From positions 3,658,001-3,722,000 of the forward strand of contig NC_018581.1 of NCBI RefSeq assembly GCF_000143885.2: DNA of 64,000 nucleotides, written 5' to 3'. How positions within the stretch are numbered: position 1 is the first letter of the stretch; each line of letters opens with the position of its first letter. The translations under genes and the position numbers were made by a program. Below the pieces are notes generated by a model. The model had not been told where the DNA came from, ran no database searches, and worked only from the letters and a program-made list of their open reading frames with translations. Source of the stretch: Gordonia sp. KTR9 (GTDB lineage Bacteria > Actinomycetota > Actinomycetes > Mycobacteriales > Mycobacteriaceae). This document shows, piece by piece, positions 25,920 through 33,822 of the stretch.

Positions 25920-26702
25920 ATGTCTGCCTTGTCCTCTCCCGAATCTCGTAGTGCCGTCGTCGTAGGGGGCGCCTCCGGTATCGGAGCCGCCATCGCGCGC
26001 GCACTGGCCGCCGACGGCGCTGCCGTCACCGTCGCCGATCGCAACATCGGACTCGCGAGGACCCTTGCCGCCGAACTCGGCTCGCCACACGACGCAGCGA
26101 CCGTCGACGTGGTGGACGAAGAGTCGGTCCGTGATCTGTTCGAGTCGGTACGGTCTCGCCGCGGGCACCTGGACATCGTCGTGAACAGCGCCGGACTCAG
26201 CGCGGCCGGAGCCGTCACAGACCTGCCCATCGACAAGTTCCGCCGCGTTGTCGACGTCTGTCTCACCGGCGCGTTCGCGGTCATCAAACACGCCGCACGC
26301 ACGATGGACGACGGCGGGGTCATCATCTCGCTGTCATCGTTGAACGCTCGGCAGCCGGGAACCGGCATGAGCGCGTACTGCTCGGCCAAAGCGGGGCTCG
26401 CGATGCTGACCCAGGTCGCCGCACTCGAGCTCGCGGGGCGGAACATCCGCGTCAATGCGATCGCGCCGGGGATCGTGATGACTCCCCTGACCACACCGTC
26501 GATGTCGGTGCCGGGCCTCGAGGACGACTACCTGGCCAACACCCCGCTCGGGCGATCGGGAACCCCCGAGGAGATCGCCGAGGCCGCGGTCTACATGACT
26601 CATGCATCCTGGCTCACCGGAGAGAGTCTCGACCTCAACGGCGGCGCGCACCTGGTCCGCTACCCGGACCTGCTCAAGCACTTTCAGGCCTCGGCCGTCT
26701 GA
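25920..26702 (+). CDS. Short-chain dehydrogenase/reductase
   Basis: 260 residues with cofactor motif GGASGIGAAIARAL, DIVVNSAG in place of NNAG, and catalytic SLSSLNAR plus AYCSAKAG. It ends with a typical GESLDLNGGAHLV. It follows the double TetR gene by 18 bases on the same strand and so closes this rightward operon. GAAGGG lies directly against the ATG, so the TTG nine bases later (25929) may be the true start. The likely role is oxidation of a hydroxyl group on a pathway intermediate. Confidence 0.85.
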   Translation: MSALSSPESRSAVVVGGASGIGAAIARALAADGAAVTVADRNIGLARTLAAELGSPHDAATVDVVDEESVRDLFESVRSRRGHLDIVVNSAGLSAAGAVTDLPIDKFRRVVDVCLTGAFAVIKHAARTMDDGGVIISLSSLNARQPGTGMSAYCSAKAGLAMLTQVAALELAGRNIRVNAIAPGIVMTPLTTPSMSVPGLEDDYLANTPLGRSGTPEEIAEAAVYMTHASWLTGESLDLNGGAHLVRYPDLLKHFQASAV

Positions 26703-26732
26703 GTACGGCCGTACCAGATCGCCCGACGAGCG

Positions 26733-28526
26733 CTATCTGCGCACGGTACCCACGCCGCGCTGCGCGGCAAGGCGTACCGGCGCGTTGTCCGTACCGTAGC
26801 CGTCGTAGCCGCCGAACCGCTGGACGAACTCGAAGAACACCGTGCCGACCGTGCGGGTGTAGAAGTGGATGAAGTGTCCCCCGTCGGGGCTGCGGTCGTA
26901 GAGCAGGTTGAGTTCACGCAATTCGGCAACGGTGGCGTCGGGCAGGCCGAACCGTCCCGACAGGTAGTCGTAGTAGTTGTCCGGCACGGTCAGGAACACC
27001 AGTCCGGCGGCCGAGGCCGACCGAGCCAAGGCGATCACGTCCGAGCACGCGAACGCCACGTGCTGTGGCAGTCCGGCGTCGTCGAGGATGTGGGGAGCGA
27101 CGTTGAGCGGCAACCGCACCGACGAATCCGCGTTGCGCAGCACCTGGCTGCGGACCAGGCCCGTGGGGCCCGGTACGTCGGCGGGGGCATCGGCGGTCAT
27201 GCCGAACACACTCGTGAGGAACAACCGGCCGTCCTCGGCGGTCTGCCACGGATGGGTCAGGTTCACATGGTCGATCGCGCCGACGAAGCCCGGATCGGCA
27301 TCCGGCAGACCGCGTTCGAACTCCGCGACCCACGCCGGAATGCCCTCCCCCGCAGGCTCGGTCACCCAGAAGAATCCGGTGCCGTCCGGCGCGATCGCAC
27401 CGCCGAACGGCTGTTCGGCGGCAAATGTGCGTCGGTAGGCGACCGGTGCCATCAGCTCGGCAGCCCGTTGAGAGGTGGCATCGGCATCCGGCACCTGGAG
27501 CCCGACGGCCGCGACATGCGCCACCTCGTCTCGTGCCTGTTGCTCGTTGAGCACGACGCGCGCACCACCGGCCGACCACAGCGACACCGGCTTGGTGCGA
27601 TGCCGGCCGCGCGGCGTGAATCCGAGTTGGCCGAGCAGGACCTCGACTTCGGTCATGTCCTCGGCCTTGAGCTCCACGAAGTCGAACCCGGTTGGCGGTT
27701 TGGCGTCGGTGAGGGTCGACGACACCTGGTCGCGTAGCCACAACAACGACCGCAATGCGTGCACCGCGGTGTGGCCCGGGTCGGTCTGGCGGAAGGTGTC
27801 GTTGAAAACCTCGAGCGACAGCGGGCCCGTATAACCGGCGGCCAGGGTGTACCGCACGAACTCGGCCAGGTCGAAGGCACCTTCACCGGGGAACAACCGG
27901 TGGTGACGACTCCACGACAAGACGTCCATTTTCAGTGCCGGGGCATCCGCGAGCTGCAGGTAGAAGATCTTCTGGCCATCGATGTCGGCGATCGCCGCCG
28001 GATCGTGGCCGCGGGAGAGAACGTGGAAGCTGTCCAGGCAGATACCCACTGCCGGATGGTCGGCGAGTTGCACGATCCGCCAGGCCCGGCGGTAGTCGTC
28101 GATGAACCGGCCCCAGGCCAGCGCCTCGAAAGCGATGCGGATGCCGTACCCGGCAGCCAGGTCGCCTATGCGGCGCAATTGGTCGGCGGAGACCTCATCG
28201 GAGTCGATGGTGGCGGTGGCGACGTTGCTGCAGACGAGTACGGTGTCGATACCGAGCCGCTGCGCCGTGGCGAACGTGGCGCCGGCGCGGCGCATGTTGT
28301 CGGTGAAGGTCGTCTCGTCGACGCCCTCGAGGTCGCGCAGCGGCTGATAGAGGTCGAGGGACAACCCGAGGCGACGCGCCAGATGTCGGATCTCCTCAGG
28401 CGAGTGCTCACTGGCGATCAGGTCGGGCTCGAAGATCTCTACGCCGTCGAATCCGGCATCGGCACAGGCGTGCAGCTTCTCGACGAGCGATCCGGACAGT
28501 GAGACCGTGGCGATCGACGCCTTCAT
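26733..28526 (-). CDS. qsuB: 3-dehydroshikimate dehydratase fused to an HPPD-like dioxygenase-fold domain (QsuB/QuiC type)
   Basis: 597 residues. Residues 1 to about 280 form an AP-endonuclease-2-like TIM barrel with metal and active-site residues in IAFEALAW (Glu), GICLDSFHV (Asp, His), FYLQLADAP (Gln) and LSLEVFND (Glu), as in QsuB. The rest is a pair of VOC domains resembling 4-hydroxyphenylpyruvate dioxygenase (IDHVNLTHPW, FYTRTVGTVFFEFVQRFGGYDGYG). The first domain converts 3-dehydroshikimate to protocatechuate; the second domain's job is less clear. AGGAGG precedes the ATG at 28526, which I chose over an upstream ATG at 28550. It is divergent from a TetR gene, and its product feeds pcaHG at 32.5 kb. 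Confidence 0.9.
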   Translation of the reverse strand: MKASIATVSLSGSLVEKLHACADAGFDGVEIFEPDLIASEHSPEEIRHLARRLGLSLDLYQPLRDLEGVDETTFTDNMRRAGATFATAQRLGIDTVLVCSNVATATIDSDEVSADQLRRIGDLAAGYGIRIAFEALAWGRFIDDYRRAWRIVQLADHPAVGICLDSFHVLSRGHDPAAIADIDGQKIFYLQLADAPALKMDVLSWSRHHRLFPGEGAFDLAEFVRYTLAAGYTGPLSLEVFNDTFRQTDPGHTAVHALRSLLWLRDQVSSTLTDAKPPTGFDFVELKAEDMTEVEVLLGQLGFTPRGRHRTKPVSLWSAGGARVVLNEQQARDEVAHVAAVGLQVPDADATSQRAAELMAPVAYRRTFAAEQPFGGAIAPDGTGFFWVTEPAGEGIPAWVAEFERGLPDADPGFVGAIDHVNLTHPWQTAEDGRLFLTSVFGMTADAPADVPGPTGLVRSQVLRNADSSVRLPLNVAPHILDDAGLPQHVAFACSDVIALARSASAAGLVFLTVPDNYYDYLSGRFGLPDATVAELRELNLLYDRSPDGGHFIHFYTRTVGTVFFEFVQRFGGYDGYGTDNAPVRLAAQRGVGTVRR

Positions 28527-28562
28527 CTTTCCTCCTGTGATGGGTGCCACTTCCTCCTCAAT

Positions 28563-28574
28563 GTACCAAACAGT
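28563..28574. promoter_or_regulatory. Half-site resembling the TetR palindrome at 29348
   Basis: On the minus strand ACTGTTTGGTAC matches ACTAGTTCGTAC (right half of the palindrome at 29348) at 9 of 12 bases, and both are followed by ATT-A/G-AGGA. It overlaps a possible qsuB -10 (TACATT). Confidence 0.35.
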
Positions 28575-28632
28575 TAATTGAGTCGGAAGGGTTGCTCAGG
28601 CCGCTACCGGGTCCCCAGTAAGCTCTCTCGAC

Positions 28633-29277
28633 ATGGTCGCCAAACCGAGAGCCGAGCTGCAGCGTGATGCCGAGCGCACGCGAGCGGAGCTGTTGGAGGT
28701 GGCCACCGAAGTGTTCGCCGAGTCGGGATATTCCGGGGCGCGAGTGGACGAGATCGCCGAACGCACCCGCACCACGAAGCGGATGATCTACTACTACTTC
28801 GGCGGCAAACAGCAGCTCTATCTCGCCGTACTGGACAACGCATATCGCGGCATCCGCACTGCTGAGCAGCGTTTGCGGGTTGATCACTCCGATCCCGTGG
28901 TCGCGATCCGCAGGCTCACCGAGGTGACGTTCGACCATCACATCGCCCACGACGCGTTCATCCGCCTGGTCTCCATCGAGAACATTCACCGAGGAGAGTT
29001 CGTCCGACAGTTGCGCGAGCTACCCGAACTCTCCCGGCCGGCGACGTCGCTGCTCGACGAGATCCTGCGTGCCGGACGCGAAGCCGGCGCGTTCCGTGAT
29101 GACGTCGACGCCCTCGACGTCCACCTCGTGATCAGCTCGTACTGCGTGTTCCAGGTCGCCAACCGCTACACATTCGGCTACCTCTTCGACGTCGACCTCT
29201 CCGAGACCTCGCAGCGCGCCCACCTGCGTCGCATGCTCGGTGACATGGTGGTCGGCTGGCTCACCAGCCGCCCATAA
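28633..29277 (+). CDS. TetR family regulator of the quinate/shikimate genes (inferred)
   Basis: 214 residues with a standard TetR DNA-binding domain (about residues 15-62: ELLEVATEVFAESGYSGARVDEIA, then TTKRMIYYYFGGKQQLY) and a ligand domain of the TetR_C type (HDAFIRLVSIENIHRGEFVRQL). It lies between the divergent qsuB-type gene and the dehydrogenase gene downstream, and a near-perfect 18-base palindrome is found before that gene. The likely role is repression of shikimate/quinate use, relieved by a pathway intermediate. This is inferred from position. C. glutamicum uses a LysR-type regulator for its qsu genes. Confidence 0.88.
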   Translation: MVAKPRAELQRDAERTRAELLEVATEVFAESGYSGARVDEIAERTRTTKRMIYYYFGGKQQLYLAVLDNAYRGIRTAEQRLRVDHSDPVVAIRRLTEVTFDHHIAHDAFIRLVSIENIHRGEFVRQLRELPELSRPATSLLDEILRAGREAGAFRDDVDALDVHLVISSYCVFQVANRYTFGYLFDVDLSETSQRAHLRRMLGDMVVGWLTSRP

Positions 29278-29313
29278 CTTCGCCGTCGGCGAGTCCCACC
29301 TCACATTGGTGTC

Positions 29314-29343
29314 TTGACGCGACCCGCACCACAGTGCTGTACT
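29314..29343 (+). promoter_or_regulatory. Promoter of the shikimate/quinate dehydrogenase operon
   Basis: TTGACG (29314-29319) and TGTACT (29338-29343) are 18 bases apart. The palindrome at 29348-29365 covers the expected start of transcription, consistent with repression. Confidence 0.45.
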
Positions 29344-29347
29344 TTCC

Positions 29348-29365
29348 GTACGTACTAGTTCGTAC
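29348..29365. promoter_or_regulatory. Candidate TetR operator, 18-base palindrome
   Basis: GTACGTACTAGTTCGTAC differs from its own reverse complement at only two positions. It lies between the TetR gene and the dehydrogenase start at 29382. Confidence 0.6.
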
Positions 29366-29381
29366 ATTAAGGAAGCGCTTG

Positions 29382-30266
29382 ATGACCTCCAAATCAGACG
29401 CGGGACGGCCCTACCTGGTGGGCCTCGTGGGCACCGGTGTGGGCCCCTCTCTGACTCCCGCTCTGCACATGGCCGAAGGCCGTGCGCAGGGCCTGGACTA
29501 CGTGTACCGGACGATCGACCTCAACACATTCGGGGTTGCCCCGCACCGGATCGGCGACGTGCTGTCGTGGGCGCAGACCCTCGGTTACGACGCACTGAAC
29601 ATCACCCATCCGTGCAAGCAGCTCGTCATCGAACATCTCGACGACGTCGACGAGACCGCGCGCACGCTCGGAGCGGTCAACACCGTGGTCTTCGACGGCG
29701 GGCGGACCGTCGGGTACAACACCGACACCACCGGATTCGCCCACGGCTTCGCCGAGGGGTTGCCCGCGGCGCCGATGGCCGCCGCCGTGCTGATCGGCGC
29801 CGGCGGCGCCGGCTCGGCCGTCGGCGACGCGCTGTTGCGGATGGGTGTCGCCCACCTGACAGTCGTCGACCTCGACGTCGACCGGGCCGCCACGCTGGCC
29901 TGGCAACTCGCCGACCGACACGCGTCGGCCCGCGTCGACGCGTCCTCGCTCGACAAGCTGTCGGTGCTGCTGCCCGACAGCGACGGCGTCGTCCACGCGA
30001 CGCCGACCGGCATGGCCGAGCACCCCGGACTGCCGTTCGATGCCGCCCTGCTGCACCCCGGCCTGTGGGTGGCCGACATCGTCTACCGGCCCATCGACAC
30101 CGCGCTGCTGCAGGCGGCCCGCGCGGCCGGTTGTCGGACCCTGGACGGCGGGCACATGGCCGTGTACCAAGCCGTCGACGCCTTCGCCCTGATCACCGGA
30201 CGTACGCCGGACGCCGAGAGAATGTCGGCCCACTTTCGCGACCTCGTCGCTCGAACCGCCACCTAG
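29382..30266 (+). CDS. Shikimate/quinate 5-dehydrogenase (AroE/QsuD family)
   Basis: 294 residues with substrate motifs GVGPSLTPALH, NITHPCKQ and GAVNTVVF, the YNTDTTGF Asp, and cofactor motif IGAGGAGSAVGDAL. The residue after the second beta strand is Asp (VVDLDVDRA), which favours NAD over NADP and hence a catabolic quinate/shikimate dehydrogenase rather than the biosynthetic AroE. I chose the ATG at 29382, with AAGGAAG upstream. It would oxidise shikimate to 3-dehydroshikimate (or quinate to dehydroquinate), the substrate of the QsuB-type enzyme. The MHS transporter follows after 39 bases. Confidence 0.87.
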   Translation: MTSKSDAGRPYLVGLVGTGVGPSLTPALHMAEGRAQGLDYVYRTIDLNTFGVAPHRIGDVLSWAQTLGYDALNITHPCKQLVIEHLDDVDETARTLGAVNTVVFDGGRTVGYNTDTTGFAHGFAEGLPAAPMAAAVLIGAGGAGSAVGDALLRMGVAHLTVVDLDVDRAATLAWQLADRHASARVDASSLDKLSVLLPDSDGVVHATPTGMAEHPGLPFDAALLHPGLWVADIVYRPIDTALLQAARAAGCRTLDGGHMAVYQAVDAFALITGRTPDAERMSAHFRDLVARTAT

Positions 30267-30305
30267 ACCCCTCACATCCAGCACCATCTCGTTAAGGAGC
30301 AGCCG

Positions 30306-31649
30306 ATGACCAACGACGCCCCGTCGACGCCAGACGAGCCAGACGGACGAACACCGAAACGCGCCGCGCTGGCCAGCTTCATGGGCAGCGCAGTCGAGTA
30401 CTACGACTTCTTCCTGTTCGGATCGGCTGCCGCACTGATCTTTCCGCACGTGTTCTTTCCGTCCGACGACGAAGCCGCACTGGTGATGTCGTTCGCGACG
30501 TTCGGATTCGCCTACGTGGCGAGGCCGGTGGGCGCGTTCATCCTCGGTCATTTCGGTGACCGGATCGGTCGCCAGCGCGTGCTGATGTTCACGCTCGTGC
30601 TGATGGGCCTGTCGACGTTCCTGATCGGCTGCCTGCCCAGTTTCGAGACGATCGGCTGGGCCGCCCCGGCCCTGCTGGTGATCTGTCGGTTGATGCAGGG
30701 TCTGTCGGCCGCGGGAGAGCAAGCCGGGGCCAGTTCGCTGACCCTCGAGCACTCACCCGATGACCGACGCGCGTTCTTCACCTCCTGGACCCTGACCGGA
30801 ACCCAGGGCGGACTCATCCTCGCCTCGCTCGTGCTGATTCCGTTCGTTTCCCTGCCCGACGAAGCCAAGTACAGCTGGGGCTGGCGCGTGCCGTTCTGGC
30901 TGAGCGCTGTCGTGGTCGTCGTCGCCTACTTCATTCGCCGCCAGCTGCACGAGACACCTCAGTTCGCCGAGGCCAAGGCAGCGGGGACGATCGCGCGGGT
31001 GCCGCTGGTGCCGCTGCTTCGCGACCACTGGCGTGACGTACTGCGCGTGATCCTCTGCGCGTTCATCGCCGCGGTGTCGACGGTGTTCGGCAACCTCGCG
31101 ATCGCCTACGGCAAAGAAGTGGGCCTGGATACCGACGTCACGTTGTGGCTGGTCGTGGTCGCCAACGTCGTCGCACTCGGCACCCAGCCGATGTTCGGAA
31201 TCCTCGCCGATCGCATCGGACGCAAGCCGGTGTTCGTCTACGGCGCAGTCTCTTCGGCCGTGCTGATGCCGTTCTACATGCTCTCGATGAGCGGCGACAA
31301 CAATCTGCTGACCTTCGCACTCGCGGTGGCCACGTTCTCGTGCGGTTACGCCGCCGCCAACGCGGTGTGGCCCTCGTTCTACGGCGAGATGTTCTCCACG
31401 CGGGTTCGTTTCTCCGGCATGGCGATCGGCACTCAACTGGGCTTTCTCGTCGCCGGGTTCGCACCCTCGATCGTCACCGCGCTGGGCGGGGTGCGGGAAG
31501 GCGGCTGGGTGGTGATCAGCATCTTCACCGCGGTGGTCTGTCTCATCTCCGCCGCCGCGGCGCTGACCGCACGCGAAACCAAGGACGTCCCCACCACGAT
31601 GCTGGGTCACAAAGTTCCAGAATCTGCCAAAGATCTTGTCCACCACTGA
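30306..31649 (+). CDS. MFS transporter of the metabolite:H+ symporter (MHS) family, shikimate-type
   Basis: 447 residues and 12 predicted membrane spans. The N-terminus has MGSAVEYYDFFLFGSAAALIF, a hallmark of MHS carriers such as ShiA and KgtP, followed by the MFS loop GHFGDRIGRQRVLM and the second-half loop GILADRIGRKPVFVYG. AAGGAG precedes the ATG. Its position directly after the shikimate/quinate dehydrogenase and near the dehydratase makes shikimate or quinate the likely substrate, taken up with protons. It could carry a related acid such as protocatechuate. Confidence 0.85.
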   Translation: MTNDAPSTPDEPDGRTPKRAALASFMGSAVEYYDFFLFGSAAALIFPHVFFPSDDEAALVMSFATFGFAYVARPVGAFILGHFGDRIGRQRVLMFTLVLMGLSTFLIGCLPSFETIGWAAPALLVICRLMQGLSAAGEQAGASSLTLEHSPDDRRAFFTSWTLTGTQGGLILASLVLIPFVSLPDEAKYSWGWRVPFWLSAVVVVVAYFIRRQLHETPQFAEAKAAGTIARVPLVPLLRDHWRDVLRVILCAFIAAVSTVFGNLAIAYGKEVGLDTDVTLWLVVVANVVALGTQPMFGILADRIGRKPVFVYGAVSSAVLMPFYMLSMSGDNNLLTFALAVATFSCGYAAANAVWPSFYGEMFSTRVRFSGMAIGTQLGFLVAGFAPSIVTALGGVREGGWVVISIFTAVVCLISAAAALTARETKDVPTTMLGHKVPESAKDLVHH

Positions 31650-31662
31650 TTTCCAGTACCGG

Positions 31663-32412
31663 CTACAGTAGGCGCCCGATCCCTCGCGCGGCGACCTGCA
31701 GGGCTCCGAGCAACCGTTGGCGGTCGCGTTTGAGAGTGGGTACCACCACTCCGATCGCGGCCGCCACGGTGTCGTCGGAGACCCGTATCACCGGTACCGC
31801 CATCGAGCACGCCCCCAGTGACATCTCCTCGACGGTGGTGGCCACGCCGTCGCGCCGCACCTTTTCCAGCTGTGCCACAAGAACGTTGGGCGCGGTGACG
31901 GTGTACGGCGTCACCCGGGTGGGGTTCGCCAAGGCCTGCCGCTCGACATCTTTCGAGGCGTGCGCGAGCAAGACTTTGCCCACGCCGGTGCAATGCAGGG
32001 GCAGTCGACTGCCCACCGTACTGACAATCGGCACCGACGCACGGCCCGCCATCCGCTCGAGATACAACACCTGGGCGCCATCGAGCACGGCCAGGTGCAC
32101 GGTCGCCAGCGTGGCTGCGTAGACGTCGTGCAGAAACGGCTCCGCCACCTGCTTGAGCCTGCCCTCGACCGGAGCCTGCAAGCCGGCCTCCCACAACAGC
32201 CTGCCGATGACGTAGCGTCCGTCGTCACGACGGTCCAGCGCCCCACCCGCGACCAACTCCCCCGCCAGCCGAGAAGCTGTGGGAAGCACCAGGTTCGACC
32301 GCTGCGCGAGCTCGGTCAGTGTCAGCGCACGGTGCCCTTCGTCGAAGGCGCCGATGATCGCGAGCACTCGCGACGCCACCGTGGCCCCAGGCACCGAAGT
32401 GTTTCCGGCCAT
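31663..32412 (-). CDS. IclR family regulator of the protocatechuate genes (PcaR-like)
   Basis: 249 residues. The winged helix-turn-helix covers about residues 10-70 (RVLAIIGAFDEGHRALTLTELAQRSNL, then TASRLAGELVAGGAL). The effector domain has VGSRLPLHCTGVGKVLLAH, CSMAVPVIRVSDDTVAAAIGV. It is divergent from pcaH, with a perfect inverted repeat in the 71 bases between. IclR-type PcaR/PcaU proteins activate pca genes in response to protocatechuate or beta-ketoadipate, so that role is likely here. Whether it activates or represses cannot be seen. Confidence 0.88.
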   Translation of the reverse strand: MAGNTSVPGATVASRVLAIIGAFDEGHRALTLTELAQRSNLVLPTASRLAGELVAGGALDRRDDGRYVIGRLLWEAGLQAPVEGRLKQVAEPFLHDVYAATLATVHLAVLDGAQVLYLERMAGRASVPIVSTVGSRLPLHCTGVGKVLLAHASKDVERQALANPTRVTPYTVTAPNVLVAQLEKVRRDGVATTVEEMSLGACSMAVPVIRVSDDTVAAAIGVVVPTLKRDRQRLLGALQVAARGIGRLL

Positions 32413-32433
32413 TTGTCCAGTCCTTTCACTGAG

Positions 32434-32451
32434 CGGAAGTATAGTCTTCCG
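32434..32451. promoter_or_regulatory. Candidate IclR operator upstream of pcaH
   Basis: CGGAAG-TATAGT-CTTCCG is a perfect 6-6-6 inverted repeat in the 71-base gap between the IclR gene and pcaH, so it could control both directions. Confidence 0.6.
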
Positions 32452-32483
32452 TTCGCGAGCCAGGAATAGTTAGCCTCACGGTC

Positions 32484-33263
32484 ATGACAGTCCCTATCGA
32501 CACCAATCCCGACAGTGCGTCGACGAGCCAGGCGGAGATCAATGCCGAGATCTCCGCCATCGAAACCGGTTATCTACAAACCGGTGTCGAGGAGACTCAG
32601 CCACGTCTGGACTACGCGCCCTACCGCAGTAGCCTGCTACGCCACCCCACCAAGAACCTCCATCACGCCGATCCGGAGACCATCGAAACCTGGGCGCCGG
32701 TGTTCGGAGCGCGAGACGTCCATCCACTGGAAGCAGATCTGACGATCCAGTGCGACGGTGAGCCGATCGGCGAGCGCATGGTGGTGACCGGACGCGTCGT
32801 CGACGGCGAAGGGCGACCGGTGCGCCGCCAGCTCGTCGAGATCTGGCAGGCCAATTCGGCCGGCCGCTACATCCACAAACGTGACCAGCACCAGGCGCCG
32901 ATCGATCCCAACTTCACCGGCGTCGGGCGGTGCCTCACCGATGACGACGGCACCTACCGATTCACCACGATCAAGCCGGGCCCATACCCGTGGAAGAACC
33001 ACCGCAATGCCTGGCGTCCGGCACATATTCACTTCTCGTTGTTCGGACAGGCTTTCACCCAGCGGATGATCACCCAGATGTACTTCCCGGGTGACCCCCT
33101 GTTCGCCCTGGACCCCATCTACCAGGCGATCACCGACCAGAAGGCCCGCGACAGGTTGGTCGCGGCCTACGATCACGACGTCACGACCCATGAATGGGCC
33201 ACCGGATACCGCTGGGACATCGTCCTGGCCGGCCCGCACCGCACGCTTTTCGAGGAGGACTGA
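32484..33263 (+). CDS. pcaH: Protocatechuate 3,4-dioxygenase, beta subunit
   Basis: 259 residues of the intradiol dioxygenase family. Seen are the beta-subunit N-terminal extension (HHADPETIETWAPVFGARDVHP), VSGRVVD-type sheet VVTGRVVDGEGRPVRRQLVEIWQANSAGRY, and the Fe(III) ligands expected at Tyr and His in GPYPWKNHRNAWRPAHIHFSLFG. With PcaG it cleaves protocatechuate between C3 and C4 to 3-carboxy-cis,cis-muconate. It is the first gene of pcaHGBC and sits one base before pcaG. Protocatechuate would come from the QsuB-type dehydratase at 26.7 kb. Confidence 0.95.
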   Translation: MTVPIDTNPDSASTSQAEINAEISAIETGYLQTGVEETQPRLDYAPYRSSLLRHPTKNLHHADPETIETWAPVFGARDVHPLEADLTIQCDGEPIGERMVVTGRVVDGEGRPVRRQLVEIWQANSAGRYIHKRDQHQAPIDPNFTGVGRCLTDDDGTYRFTTIKPGPYPWKNHRNAWRPAHIHFSLFGQAFTQRMITQMYFPGDPLFALDPIYQAITDQKARDRLVAAYDHDVTTHEWATGYRWDIVLAGPHRTLFEED

Positions 33264-33264
33264 C

Positions 33265-33822
33265 ATGGGCACACTGCTGACCGCGACGCCGGGCCAGACC
33301 ATCGGCCCCTTCTATGGCTACGCCCTCCCGTTCGAGCGTGGCAACGAGCTGGTTCCGCCGGGCGTTCCGGGTTCGATCCGATTCCACGGCCTCGTCACCG
33401 ACGGTGCGGGTGAGCCGGTGCCCGACGTGATGCTGGAGATCTGGCAAGCCGACAGTGACGGGAAGACCCCCCGATCGAGCGGGTCGTTGCACCGCGACGG
33501 GTGGACGTTCACGGGTTGGGGCCGGGTCTCGACCGACGACGAGGGCCGCTACAGCTTCACCACTGTCGAACCCGGGCCGACCGATCCCGGCCGTGCACCG
33601 TTCATCGCCATCACCGTGTTCGGCCGCGGCTTGCTCAACCGCTTGTTCACCCGCGCATACGTGCCCGGCCCCAACCTTCTCGACGAGCCACTGTTGGCAG
33701 GCCTGCCCGAGGATCGCAGGCAGACCCTGATCGCCGAGCGCGACGCACATGGGCTGCGGTTCGACATCCGACTGCAGGGCGAGAACGAAACCGTCTTCCT
33801 GCGCTTCTCGGCCGGTGAGTGA
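33265..33822 (+). CDS. pcaG: Protocatechuate 3,4-dioxygenase, alpha subunit
   Basis: 185 residues. It opens TATPGQTIGPFYGYALPF, the alpha-subunit signature, followed by GLVTDGAGEPVPDVMLEIWQADSDGK and ITVFGRGLLNRLFTRAYV. The alpha subunit lacks the iron ligands and shapes the active site at the PcaH interface. The ATG at 33265 lies one base after the pcaH stop, with GAGGAG upstream; the frame extends further back but only this start fits the family. Its end overlaps pcaB by eight bases. Confidence 0.95.
   Translation: MGTLLTATPGQTIGPFYGYALPFERGNELVPPGVPGSIRFHGLVTDGAGEPVPDVMLEIWQADSDGKTPRSSGSLHRDGWTFTGWGRVSTDDEGRYSFTTVEPGPTDPGRAPFIAITVFGRGLLNRLFTRAYVPGPNLLDEPLLAGLPEDRRQTLIAERDAHGLRFDIRLQGENETVFLRFSAGE

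Noticed and set aside
26703..26714. Palindrome GTACGGCCGTAC between convergent genes
   Set aside because: It has no loop and only a 6-base half-stem, too short for a terminator; chance is enough to explain it in GC-rich DNA.
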